From Trypanosoma brucei gambiense DAL972 (taxonomy: Eukaryota; Euglenozoa; Kinetoplastea; Trypanosomatida; Trypanosomatidae), in the NCBI RefSeq assembly GCF_000210295.1, contig NC_026734.1, forward strand, positions 372,001 to 436,000: a stretch of DNA of 64,000 bases, in the 5' to 3' direction. Below, one piece after another: positions 10,571-21,426 of this stretch. The position numbers and the translations under genes are program-made. Numbering within the stretch: position 1 is the stretch's first letter; each line of letters starts with the position of its first letter. The notes under the pieces were generated by a model. The model was not told where the DNA came from and did not search any database. It saw only the letters and a list, made by a program, of their open reading frames with translations.

Positions 10571-12601
10571 ATGGAAGTACGCGATGTGAATACACATGGC
10601 GGAGCCCATACGGCAGGTGGAAGGCGTGCCATCATAAAGCGGGACGAGCAGTCCAGGGCCATTCCCTCTTCATCCACCGTAACTAACGAGCCCGCGACGC
10701 GCGTCAAGCCGGAGCGGCAGTCAAATGCCACGCAAACGGAGGCGGACATGTATGTGCCAAGTGTTTACCATGATGTGAACAATACAGTGGAACTGCAACG
10801 ACCTGCAAGCGCTCCACCATTGAGTTACGCGGAGTGCCCGTGTGCGGCGTGTGCTCAACAACTCTCTTCCTACCCCGCAGCAGCTCCGATGCGGAGGCCC
10901 CCGACGAGCCCCTACGGAACAATCACCACGCAACAATATAACACATATGCTGCGCCTCAAACACCGCTGCAGTCGCACCAAAGTAGAAACCTATTTGTGC
11001 ATCCGCAACAACGGACGGCTGCTGCGGCAACGGCAACGGCAACGGCAACAGCAACAGCGCCCCCGGTGCCGACCCTCTCGCGACCCGCCCCATCAACAAG
11101 CGGCGACTATGGTCATTACCAGCAGGAGCCGCATTACCCACCACAGCAGAAGGAACAACCGCAACAACATCAATATCCGCGCCATAATGTCATTCAGCAT
11201 CAGCCCTATCAGCTGTACGCGCAACCGCGCCCCTCACAACAGCCACCCCCGAGCCAAGCGCCGATATATAGTAAAGCAGTGACGGCTCCAACGGCACTTG
11301 ATGTCCATCCCCTCATTGATACCACCAGTGAGTTTCTTCGTAAATGTGCTGGGCGTGTGGTGGAACTAGCCTGCACGCCGGACGGTCGCTCGATGTTGAT
11401 TAACGCCTTATCCTCGCAGGATGCCGCTTTAGTGGATACCATGGTGAGGGAAATCGCTGATGACTTGGAAAGGGTAGCACTTGATGTGCATGGCTGCCAC
11501 GTGCTTCGTGCGCTGCAGAGCTACGCGAGTGCTGAGCACACGAGAATTCTCGTCTCATGCTTCACGGAGACACTGGTGCTGAACCTCTGCACGGCGACGC
11601 AGCACACCCGACACATCCTTGAGTCTCTTTTTCAGCGTCGGTTAATTGACCTCCAACCGATTATTGATGTGCTCGCCTCGCACTCGCGGTACCTTGCCGC
11701 CACGCAGCAGGGATGCATCTCTTTCATGCACATATTGGAATTCTGCAACGAAGCCCAAAAGAAGCAACTAATTTCCCCATTGGTACCGTACTTCGCCCAT
11801 GTTGCCTTGGATCCGTTTGGAAACTACGTCGTGCAACGTATCATTCAGAGTATTGGCCTTGACGCGTCGGAATACATTACATCGTGCTTCGCTGGGGAGC
11901 TGCTTAATATGAGCTGCAACAAGTTTGGCAGTAATGTCGTAGAGGAAACTATAAAGGTTTGTGGTGGGGTCCCGGCTGTACGAAGGCTCCTGATGGAAGA
12001 GCTGATCAGTAAGCCCGGTGCCTTGCAGCGTCTCGTGCAGGACAGTTTCGGGAACTTTGTGGTGCAAACCTTCATTGGGAGTATCACCGACCAAAGTGAA
12101 TTGAAGTACGTCAACGAACGCCTTCGTCCGGTATTGCAGAACAGTCCGTACGCCGCCCGCATTGAGACGAGACTTCGCACTGCCCTTACAGCTGCATCCA
12201 AGAGAAACAGCCAGGCAAGTGCTCACTGCCAGCAACGCCAACCTCATCCCAATCGCTGCTCGCAACATTATCCCACACACCCCGGTACGCCAACTCAATT
12301 GGCACCCGATGCACCGCCGTGTTTTGCCCCTCCCTCATCATCATTTGCTCATGTTGCCACAACTGCCGCCTCCCATCATCAGCCGCGGCAACAGCCACAA
12401 CAACAACAACAGCAGCAGCAGCAATTCATGAGCCCTCGCTATCAACCCCCACCATGCAACAAAGCGGCCTTTCCGCAGCGTCAGCAAAATAGGCGGCAGA
12501 GCCATTCTCAACCGAGGCGACAACAACAACAACAACAACAACAACATCAGCAGCATCAGCAGCAGCAGCAACAGGTTGATTGTGATGACGGAGAGTGTTA
12601 G
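10571..12601 (+). CDS. PUF9: Pumilio/PUF RNA-binding protein (PUF9)
   Basis: Sequence-specific mRNA-binding protein that acts after transcription, normally through UGU-containing sites in 3' UTRs. The product has 676 aa. The first ~240 residues are disordered and rich in Q, P, A and T, including an alternating A-T stretch. A Pumilio-type repeat domain spans about 243-535. Its clearest repeats carry FGNYVVQ (about residue 415), FGSNVVE and FGNFVVQ; the first repeats are degenerate (GCHVL, QGCISF). The C-terminal ~120 residues are Q/H/P-rich and end in polyglutamine tracts encoded by CAA/CAG repeats. The symbol rests on position next to beta-COP and the exosome gene in T. brucei, where PUF9 is reported to stabilise S-phase transcripts. 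The glutamine tracts are likely to differ between strains. Confidence 0.85.
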   Translation: MEVRDVNTHGGAHTAGGRRAIIKRDEQSRAIPSSSTVTNEPATRVKPERQSNATQTEADMYVPSVYHDVNNTVELQRPASAPPLSYAECPCAACAQQLSSYPAAAPMRRPPTSPYGTITTQQYNTYAAPQTPLQSHQSRNLFVHPQQRTAAAATATATATATAPPVPTLSRPAPSTSGDYGHYQQEPHYPPQQKEQPQQHQYPRHNVIQHQPYQLYAQPRPSQQPPPSQAPIYSKAVTAPTALDVHPLIDTTSEFLRKCAGRVVELACTPDGRSMLINALSSQDAALVDTMVREIADDLERVALDVHGCHVLRALQSYASAEHTRILVSCFTETLVLNLCTATQHTRHILESLFQRRLIDLQPIIDVLASHSRYLAATQQGCISFMHILEFCNEAQKKQLISPLVPYFAHVALDPFGNYVVQRIIQSIGLDASEYITSCFAGELLNMSCNKFGSNVVEETIKVCGGVPAVRRLLMEELISKPGALQRLVQDSFGNFVVQTFIGSITDQSELKYVNERLRPVLQNSPYAARIETRLRTALTAASKRNSQASAHCQQRQPHPNRCSQHYPTHPGTPTQLAPDAPPCFAPPSSSFAHVATTAASHHQPRQQPQQQQQQQQQFMSPRYQPPPCNKAAFPQRQQNRRQSHSQPRRQQQQQQQQHQQHQQQQQQVDCDDGEC

Positions 12602-13053
12602 TGGAATCCGTTCCCACACCTTCACTCATCCTCGTCTGTCTGCTCCTTTGATGTGAGGTCAGTTTGGTCTGGTTTTGGTTTTGAGTGAATGAGCGGGGGG
12701 GCGGCCGAGGCGGCGGCTCATCGCAATCTGCAATTATGTATAAATATATATATATATATTTATATATAATCGTGTACTTATGTACTTTTATACATGTATG
12801 TGTGCATATATTTTTATATATATACACATATTTACGTATTCTTATTTATGTAAACTTTACTTGTGATTATATATATATATATATATATATATGTTATACA
12901 CGTCTACATTGCCGTGTCGGTATTTTCCCTCTCATTCGGAAGGGGGATGCTCTCGCGTCATTGCTGCGGTCTTTATATGCCATTTTTATTATTATTAATA
13001 CTGTTATTATTATATGTGTTTCACACGTGTACATTAATGTATTTCTACATTTG

Positions 13054-13086
<33 letters not shown>

Positions 13087-14713
13087 TGACATTCTTTTTT
13101 GGATGGGATCGCTTTAAAAGAATCTTTACCGTTTTGTTTTGACTTTCGTGTTATTGAAGTGGGGGAGCCAAAAAGAAAAAAAGGAGGGGGAAGAGGAAGG
13201 GGAAGCGAAGGAGAAATGAACCGCAAGAAATGGAAAAGATAAATAAATGAATAAAACGAGGAAATTTAGATGAGGAGTGGTGAAAGAGTTGAGAAAAGGG
13301 AAACTATGGCGGTTTAATTTCAATTGGTGCGCTTTGCACATTCATTTCGGATATTCGCCTCCTACCTTTTATTTTGGGTTTTTTTTTTTAAAATCTTTCT
13401 TTTTTCTCCCCCCCCCCCTCCTTCGTTCTTTCATTTTTGTGCCGCGTAGTCTATTTCCTTATTCTTCTCTTATCATTGTGTGGCTCTTCCTTCACTTTCT
13501 TAGCAACTGTGCCTCTTTTGCTCTCCCAAATCCTTCAACCTGAACATATAAACTTACTCATTTTTTTTTTTAGTTTTCCTCATTTTATTTTATTTTTCGT
13601 TTAGCCTTTTAGGTTTTATATTTTATTTTTGAGGCGAGCTGAGCCTGTGGGCTTCTCTCTCCTCATCGTCTATTTATTTATTTCATTTTTTTTTTTTGTG
13701 TGTCTGTGTGTGTCCAATTGTTTGTTTGTTTGTTTTGACTTCTGGCTCGTTGTTGTTGTTGTCATTGTTGTTTTTGTTTTTAGAGATATTCCACATGCGC
13801 TTAGTCATGCCTTCTTTTCTTCTTTTTTTTTTTTCGTCCTAATTTCACTATAAATGCTTTTGTGGTGTAGTTTTATGTTATTTTCAGAAGCCTCTTTTTT
13901 TATTTTCCCTTTAGTTTTATTTGTTTTCCCCCTCCGTTCCGTGTAACTTTAGATTTCACACACAAATACACAAGTAATTATATATAAATTTATTTATTTA
14001 TATTCATTTATTCTGCTATTTACTTATGTGATCGTTTATATATTATATAAATAATATATATTACGTGTGGGGGAACACAATTTAAAAAAAAAAAAGAGAG
14101 AAGAGAAGGGAAGAGAAGAGAAGAGAAGGATTTTAAATAAACAAATTTATTAAGAAGAGGTGGAGAAAATTTAATGATAATCAAAAAGAAAAGAGTAAAG
14201 GTATTGACGAGTGTGCTTCAGAACGAAAAGGGAAACAAAAACAAAATAGTTAACTAACTAATTAATTAATTAATTGTACAAAAAGAAAAAAGATAAAAGA
14301 TAAATAAATAAGAAGTGAGTCGTGTTCGGGTTGTTCTTCTTATCAGTTTTTGTTACCATTTTTATTATTGTTATTGTTATTTTATTATATATATATATAT
14401 TTTTTTTTTTGATCTTACCTTTACTTTTCAATTTCACGAATGAATGAATGAAAAGAAAAGAAAAGAAAAGTTACACGGCTTCCATTCTATTTAGCGACTA
14501 GATTACATGCACACACACTTTCATTTTTTTTTTCCACACACACACACACACACACAGACCTGTATTTAATTTTATATCACTTCTCGGTGTTTTGTTTTTT
14601 GTTTCTGTTTTGTTTTTACGGTTGTTGGTTTGTGCGTCCTTTTGCTTTTTGTGCTTTTCTTTTTTTTTTCTTTTTTTCTTTTATATAATCGACAGCTCAA
14701 ATAAAATTATATC

Positions 14714-14751
<38 letters not shown>

Positions 14752-14777
14752 TAAATATATCAATAGGTTGGGATCTG

Positions 14778-14878
14778 NNNNNNNNNNNNNNNNNNNNNNN
14801 NNNNNNNNNNNNNNNNNNNNNNNNNNNNNNNNNNNNNNNNNNNNNNNNNNNNNNNNNNNNNNNNNNNNNNNNNNNNNN
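14778..14878. other. Assembly gap (run of N)
   Basis: About 101 N bases inside AT-rich spacer, immediately before an inverted repeat. The true length is unknown. Confidence 0.98.
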
Positions 14879-14880
14879 CT

Positions 14881-14980
14881 TTTTTTTTTTCCTCTTTTTG
14901 GAATGTTCCCGTCACTCGTCAGTTTTCCAACTGCATTACTGAAAAGAGGCGGGAACATTCCAAAAAGAGGAAAAAAAAAA
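14881..14980. repeat. 31-bp inverted repeat with 38-bp loop
   Basis: The left arm 14881-14911 and right arm 14950-14980 are perfect reverse complements. The arms consist of a T10 or A10 run, then CCTCTTTTTGGAATGTTCCCG or its complement. As RNA this would be a stable hairpin. It abuts the gap, so it may have caused the assembly break or be an artefact of it. Confidence 0.85.
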
Positions 14981-15471
14981 GAAGGAGAAATGAAGAGAAG
15001 AGAAGAGGGATTTTGTGAATCCCAAACAAGAGAAAGGAGAGAGAAAAGATATACAATAAACCACTTGCAAATGCAAATGTAAATGTAAAAAAAAATGATT
15101 AAATTAAATTAATAAGTTATATATGTATCTGATTTAAATTGGTTTAAATTGACAAAAATAAAAAGAAAAAAAACGTTCCCTTCTTTTCCTTTTTTTTTCT
15201 CCTTTTTTATTTCTTTTTTTTTATTTTATTGTTTATACATCAGTATGGGGAAATATAAAACCAAGTAAAAGACACATATTAGTTATCATAGTAAATACAC
15301 GCCATAAAAAAAAAAAAAAAGTGGGGGAGAATAACCTCGAACATCCCTTCGAAGTTGGCTAAGTTCAAAAACAAAAACAAAAAGGAAGGGGGTCACCCAT
15401 ACATATTTGTATTCATTAAACAAACGCAAAGAAAAGGAAAAAAAGAAAGATAGAAAAGAATAAAACAAAAG

Positions 15472-15510
<39 letters not shown>

Positions 15511-15641
15511 CATATACATATAGAAGTAAGGAAAGAAAGAAAGAATTTTTATAAAATAAGGGAAAGAGGAATAAAAAGAAGCAATAAATATTACTTTTGA
15601 AAAAGATATCTATCTATCTGATATATATATATATATATATA

Positions 15642-16361
15642 ATGAAGTCAGAGAAAGCAGAGAAGGCATTGCAGCTTTTTGCCTCACTTCAGGATACCAT
15701 ACAAGCTCAACAACAACAACAACCTCCATTTCATAGCAAATCACCATCCACATCATGTGCCATTACTAATCATATAATTCCACAGCCGGAACCGTCACGG
15801 CCAACCACATCTGAAGAAAAGAATTTGTTGAGGCGGGCGGAGGCGGCGGAATGTTTGGCTCGACGCCTACACGAAAAAAATAAACAACTTTTAGGACAAA
15901 TGAGTGCATTGGAGAGACGAGGAAGAGGAGGTGCTAATGATAATTATGAAGCGGAAGCGCAACTGCTGCGGCACCTGCTGGCGGAACGGGATGTGGAAGT
16001 GCAGTGGCTTCGTGAGCAATTGCATCAGATGGAGGAAAAACAAAAACAGAAAAAACAACAATCAACTCAAATTCAAATTCAAAGTCAAAGTCAAAGTCAG
16101 AAAAAACAAAGTCCAAATCATCAAAAGTTGTTGTTGTTGCAGGCGGCAACAGCTGCAGTTGGTGGTATTAATGGGAAAAGCAGCCACAACGCCAGCATCA
16201 GAAGTGCTGACGGCAACAGTCACAACAGAAATGGTCATAACAAACAGTTGAAATGTGCACATGAGGATAATGGTGAGGATGAGGAGGAAGAAGAAGGAGT
16301 TATTATTGTGAAGCAAAGAAGGAGAAGTACGGCCAGCAACACCCATCACAGCAACATGAAA

Positions 16362-16404
<43 letters not shown>

Positions 16405-16607
16405 GTGGCAATGGTAGTGGTGGTAACAACAACAATAGTATTAACAACAGCATTAGCAGCATCAGTAATATTAATAATCATAATAATCATAATCTTCTTC
16501 ATCATCATCATCATCATAGGAGCAGCACTGTATCCAGCAGAGGTCAACAGGAACTGCGGGAATGGTTGCCAGGAGCCAGTTCCAGTCGTACGGAAGTGTT
16601 GTATTAA
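15642..16607 (+). CDS. Coiled-coil protein with Q, N and H tracts, function unknown
   Basis: I do not recognise this 321-aa protein. A predicted coiled coil covers about residues 50-150 (for example LLRRAEAAECLARRLHEKN and LLRHLLAERDVEVQWLREQ). It is followed by Q/K/S repeats, an acidic run (about 210-220), a polyasparagine tract of about 14 N encoded by AAT repeats near 16360-16402, further N/S-rich sequence and a histidine run near the C-terminus. The frame opens at 15597, but those residues are encoded by a (TA)n tract, so the Met at 15642 is preferred. No membrane segment or signal peptide is seen. The coiled coil suggests a structural role, which is only inference. Coding potential is supported by the non-repetitive first half. 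Confidence 0.7.
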
Positions 16608-17951
16608 TTAATTATTTATTTTATTTTATTTTACCCACTTATTTATTCATTTTTGGGCGAGTGATGAAATGGATAAGTGAAGGAGGGTGGAAAGGGGATA
16701 AGTATAAAACTGATGTTTGATTTTTTTGCTTTCGTTGCTGTTGCTGTTGTTGTTATTATTAGTGGCGGTGGTTTTAGTTTCGGCTCTTGATGAGCCTGTT
16801 GTTGCGTTTATGTGTAAGTTTAAAGGAACTGCGGCAGGGATTCCACGCGGCTGTTTTCCACGCAAAAATAAACGCTCCGACACGTTTATTTATTTATATT
16901 TTTTTTTCCCTCCCCTCCCCCCTGTTTATGTCACGCACGCATTTCACTCCCAATGTTATTATTATTATTATTGTTGTTGTTATTGTTGATGTTGCTACCA
17001 TTTTCAGTGTTCCGCATCGCTGTGCCCTTCTGTGTTGTTGAGTTTGATGTTGAGCTTGTTGTTGTTTTTGTTCAACTCTTCTCTCTTCTCAGTACTACCG
17101 TTATTGTTGTCATACTTGTAAAATGTTTTACTTTCTCTTTCCCCCTATTCTTTATTTATGTATATGTTTGTGTATGTTTCTATTTATCTTGTAATGTTTT
17201 TTTTAAAAAAACTATTATTATTATTATTATTTTCTTCTCGGAGATAATATATCACTTACTGCTACTGCTGTTATCATTATTATTATTATTATTGTCCTCT
17301 TCTTTTCCTCTATTTTTTTTTTGTTTTTTGTTTTCTCTCTTTGGGGGTGGGGTATTAAAATTTGTCAACATTTTTACCTCCATCTTCCGTATTTGTTAGA
17401 CCGTTTAAACCGAAGGCGTATCGTAGGCGGTGACAAGGCACGGAAAAGTATTTTTAAAAAAAAAAAAGAAGGAAGAATTATACATTTAGTTTTTCTTTTT
17501 CCTTTTTCCTTTTGCCCCTTTCTCCTCTTTTAAGGGAGAAACAAAAAAAAAGAGAAGACAGAAAGGACAAGGTGAGCATTTAGTGAATATATATATATAT
17601 ATATATATATTTACGACGGCAATTAGATAGACACGTAAAGAAGAAAAAGAAGAGGAAATTAAAAGGAGGAACAAGGAAAAGAAAAATATTTTGTAACAGC
17701 GCCAACAACACCAACAGTAGAAAGCAGTCAAGAAGAGAAGAGCTGCACAGTGGTTTTTGTTGTTGTTGTTGTTGTTTCTTTAGCTTTCTAAAGGATAAAA
17801 GAAAGTGAGAAGGGAAAAGAAAAAAAAGTAAGAAGTGAGAAAGAAAGAAAGATAGATAGAAAAGGTTGGGGAGAAAGGGCGGAAGATTCTTCTTTTCTCT
17901 TTTTATCTAAGAGCAGAAAAAAGAATTAAAAAAAAAAACTATCACATCACA
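16608..17951 (+). other. Intergenic UTR sequence before PF16
   Basis: 1.3 kb rich in ATT/GTT repeats (16960-17000, 17210-17300), T tracts, a (TA)n run (17588-17612) and purine-rich leader sequence. A C/T tract at 17888-17909 with AG at 17910-17911 lies 40 nt before the PF16 start and is the likely splice acceptor. Confidence 0.7.
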
Positions 17952-19493
17952 ATGCCCAACAGGCAGATCATTCAGGTATTTGAGGAATACCAAAGGGCCC
18001 GTGTCAAGTTTGTACAGACGGTGGCAGATTTTGCTTCAAAACCACAACATATTGATGCCTTGCAGCAGGCCGGTGTCATGCAACTTCTTCGGCCACTGTT
18101 ATTAGATAATGTACCTTCCATTCAACAGTCCGCAGCACTTGCATTGGGAAGGCTTGCCAATTACAATGAAGAACTTGCGGAAAGTGTCGTGTCCGGTGAC
18201 ATACTCGCGCAATTGGTTTATTCACTCGGTGATCAGAGCCGTTTTTACAAAAAGTCAGCAGCGTTTGTGCTACGCAGCGTGGCACGACATAATGCGCAAC
18301 TGGCGCAGGCGGTGGTGGGCAGTCAAGCCGTGGAGGCCCTCGTTGGATGTTTGGAGGATTTTGACCCAACGGTGAAGGAAAGCGCCGTATGGGCGTTGGG
18401 TTATGTGGCACGACATAATGCCCATCTCGCGCAGGAGGTTGTTGACAAGGGCGCCATTCCGCCATTGGTATTATGCGTTCAGGAGCCGGAGCTTTCACTC
18501 AAGAGGACAGCGGCTTCAACACTCGCGGATATTGCGAAACATTTACCGGAACTTGCGCAAGCGGTGGTGGATCAGGACGCGGTTACGCACCTCGCGCCAC
18601 TCATTGGCAGCAATGATGGAAAACTGAAGCGACAGGTGTGTCAGTGTCTTGCGCAGATTGCGAAGCACAGCGTGGAGTTGGCAGAGTTGGTGGTGGAGGG
18701 AGAAATATTTCCCCGTATATTTTCGCTACTGAAGGATAGCGATGAAACGGTACGCAAGAATGCCTCCACATGTATTCGGGAGGTTGCCAAACACACACCG
18801 GAGTTAGCGCAGCTTATTGTAAATGCGGGTGGCGTTGGAGCACTCGTAGACTACACAAATGAGTCTACTGGCAGTGCACGGTTGCCGGGAATTATGACAC
18901 TCGGTTACATTTCTGCATTTTCTGAGACGCTTGCTCTCGCTGTCATTGTCTCCTGTGGTATTGAGCCATTGTCTAATGCACTGGAAAAGGAACAGGAGGA
19001 TCACATAAAGTCTGCGGCCGCATGGTCACTTGGGCAAATTGGCCGCCACAGTGCTGATCATGCAAAAGCTGTGGCAGACTGTAATGTACTTCCCAAACTG
19101 CTTGACCTCTACTTACATCCCAGCAGTTCGGATGATCTCCGCATGAAAAGTAAGCGGGCGCTCAAAAATATCATTCAGCGCTGCGTACAACTCCCCGCCT
19201 TGGAGCCATTGCTCCACCCGGAAGCACCAAAGAATGTTCTCAAGTACGTCTGTGGACAGTTTGCAAAGGTGTTACCAACAGATATCGCCGCCAAACGGGA
19301 GTTCGTAGCTAACCGTGGGCTTGCAACTGTGCAGCGCATTCAACCCGAACCCGGTTCCAAACTGGCGGAGTATATTCAAAGCATCAACAACTGCTACCCA
19401 CCTGAGATTGTTCAATACTACTCGCCGCAGTATGCGCAGACATTCTTGGAGAAAATAGAAAACTACCATGTCCAACAAGTGCAGCAGCATTAA
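17952..19493 (+). CDS. PF16: Axonemal central-pair armadillo protein PF16/SPAG6
   Basis: Component of the C1 central-pair microtubule apparatus of the flagellum, needed for central-pair stability and motility. The product has 513 aa, matching the ~500-aa family. The protein is almost entirely armadillo repeats from about residue 20 to 430. Signature runs repeat about every 42 residues, for example ALALGRLANYNEELAE, AFVLRSVARHNAQLAQ, VWALGYVARHNAHLAQ, ASTLADIAKHLPELAQ and CQCLAQIAKHSVELAE. The C-terminal segment (KIENYHVQQVQQH end) is non-repeat. The start follows the acceptor AG at 17910-17911 directly. Confidence 0.95.
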   Translation: MPNRQIIQVFEEYQRARVKFVQTVADFASKPQHIDALQQAGVMQLLRPLLLDNVPSIQQSAALALGRLANYNEELAESVVSGDILAQLVYSLGDQSRFYKKSAAFVLRSVARHNAQLAQAVVGSQAVEALVGCLEDFDPTVKESAVWALGYVARHNAHLAQEVVDKGAIPPLVLCVQEPELSLKRTAASTLADIAKHLPELAQAVVDQDAVTHLAPLIGSNDGKLKRQVCQCLAQIAKHSVELAELVVEGEIFPRIFSLLKDSDETVRKNASTCIREVAKHTPELAQLIVNAGGVGALVDYTNESTGSARLPGIMTLGYISAFSETLALAVIVSCGIEPLSNALEKEQEDHIKSAAAWSLGQIGRHSADHAKAVADCNVLPKLLDLYLHPSSSDDLRMKSKRALKNIIQRCVQLPALEPLLHPEAPKNVLKYVCGQFAKVLPTDIAAKREFVANRGLATVQRIQPEPGSKLAEYIQSINNCYPPEIVQYYSPQYAQTFLEKIENYHVQQVQQH

Positions 19494-19554
19494 AGTTGTA
19501 AGCGCAACCATTTCCCATGCTGGGGGAAGGAGAGAAAAAGAAAGGAGGGATTTG

Positions 19555-19601
<47 letters not shown>

Positions 19602-21426
19602 TTCCCCTCCCTCCCTCTGCCTTTGGTGTCATATGACTTATCCTATCCTCCCATATAAATATATTCATATATTTATTTATGTGTGTCTCTTTCTGATGAT
19701 ATGACTGCATGATTGTGTGTTGACAGAAAATAAGAAGAGACGGAGGAAAGTGCATATGCGTTTGTTTTATTATTTCCTTTGTCAACCAACCAATCCCCTT
19801 CCTCTTCCCCCCTTCCTCCCTCACTCTCTTCTCTTTCCTCTCTCTTTTTTTTTTTTCGTTGTTGTTGTTGTTGTCGTTTTTACTTTTGTTTATTTGGTTC
19901 CTCCGTCTCTTGTAGGTCCTGTGGAGTACAAACCGAATAAATAAATAAACAAACAAACAAACGAGATGATGGAAAGAGAAGGAGAAGGGAGGGTGGGGAA
20001 GGGAAAACAAAAAAAAAAGGGAGAGGAAAGAGAAACGCATGGGATTTGGAAAGTGCGCTGGTGCTGATTTGGCAACGCATAATTTTTTTTTTTTGAAGAA
20101 AAAAAAAATGTATATGTACAGTTTTTTTGAGGTGCAAGTAGAGAGCAGGGCGGCAGCGGTGCAAAAGATGTGTTGGGTTTTCGTTTTGTTCGGTTTCATT
20201 GTTGTTGTTGTTGTTGTTTCTGTTGTGTTTTTGTTTTGTTTTGTTTTTATTTTCGTTTACTCTTTTCTCTCTTCTCTCTTCGCTTCATTCATTCATTTTT
20301 TTTTTGACTGCAGGGCGCTCGTAATCAACCTCAGCAACAAATATCAACAAAAAAAAACGCATTTATACTTATATACTTTTTTGTTTATATTTTTACACGT
20401 ATATTACGTGTGTGCTGTACGATGTGAGACTTTTTCTTTTTTCTTTTTTTCTTTTTACCCGTTACGCAGCCTTCCCTTTACGGTCTGCAAAAAAAAAAAA
20501 AAAAAGTATCATGACAAAATACATTCATGTCTGCATATATTTACAAATATATGTTTGTTTGTTTGTTTGTTTGTTTGTTTGCTTGAGGTTGTAATAAATA
20601 TGTAAAATTGCAAAAAAAAAAAAAGTATGTGATTGAGTTGATGGGAATGAAAGATGTTGAAGTGAAATGAGGTCTTTCATCGTGTTCCTTACATGTACAT
20701 GTGTGGGGGGGAAAAAAAAGAAAAAGAAAACGAAAACGGACAAATAACAACAACGACGACCAAAACCAAAACATGAAAACAATAAAAAAGAAAAGAAAAG
20801 AAAAGAAAAACACCGCTTCACCCCGTCGCTGCCTCCTTGGCAACGTCTTTTCATTAATTATCTCCTCGCCATTTTATTTTTTGTTTGTTTGTTTGAGGTT
20901 GGGTTTCCTCAACCGTCATGATGTAAAATGCAAAAAAAAAAAAAAAGGAATTGGCTTCGAATTAGCCTGAAATCTCAACAAATCTCTCTTTTTCGTCTTC
21001 TCTTCCCTTTTTTTTCTCTCTCTTCTTCTTCTCTCGGTTTAATGAACGTTACGTCTCTTATCTTTAAATTTGCGGTAGGAGAATGCCTTCACCGAATTTA
21101 GATTAAAGGAAAAAAATATCAAAGTCTGGGAAGGCGAACAACAACAAAAACAAAAAAGAACAAAAGGAGTGCGTGCCCCCCCTTTTTTTTCCGCTTTTGA
21201 GGGAAGGGGCACCATTTTTAAAAAAAAATAAGTAAAATAAGAAAATAAGCGCAGGTTCGTATCATTGTATTCACATATATATATATATATATTCATATTG
21301 ATTTAGTCATTGGTTTGTTTGTTTGTTCGCTCGTCACATTATTCAGGGGTATTATTGTTTAGTAAAGCGGTGTGTCCCTTCCATATCTTTTATCAACAGA
21401 CATTTGTCATTTATTTTCATATTTAT
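19494..21426 (+). other. 1.9-kb intergenic UTR sequence
   Basis: Low complexity throughout: (TA)n plus (TG)n at 19556-19601, T/GTT tracts, several A runs of 10-17, GTTT repeats at about 20550-20580 and again at 20881-20893, and (TA)n at 21276-21290. Two similar modules (20545-20625 and 20880-20946) end in A runs. No supported gene. Confidence 0.7.

Larger units (their letters stand above)
12602..15641 (+). other. 3-kb gene-free spacer (PUF9 3' UTR and beyond)
   Basis: Very AT-rich and low in complexity. It contains (TA)n runs at about 12739-12767, 12870-12891, 13055-13070 and 14719-14745, T-rich stretches (13380-13920), purine stretches, an assembly gap at 14778-14878, an inverted repeat just after the gap, and TACATA repeats at about 15497-15522. 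Short frames here encode only homopolymer-like peptides. No supported gene. Confidence 0.7.

Noticed and set aside
12685..13089. 134-aa frame over (TA)n tracts behind PUF9
   Set aside because: The product is mostly I/Y runs from TA repeats, with no support as a gene.
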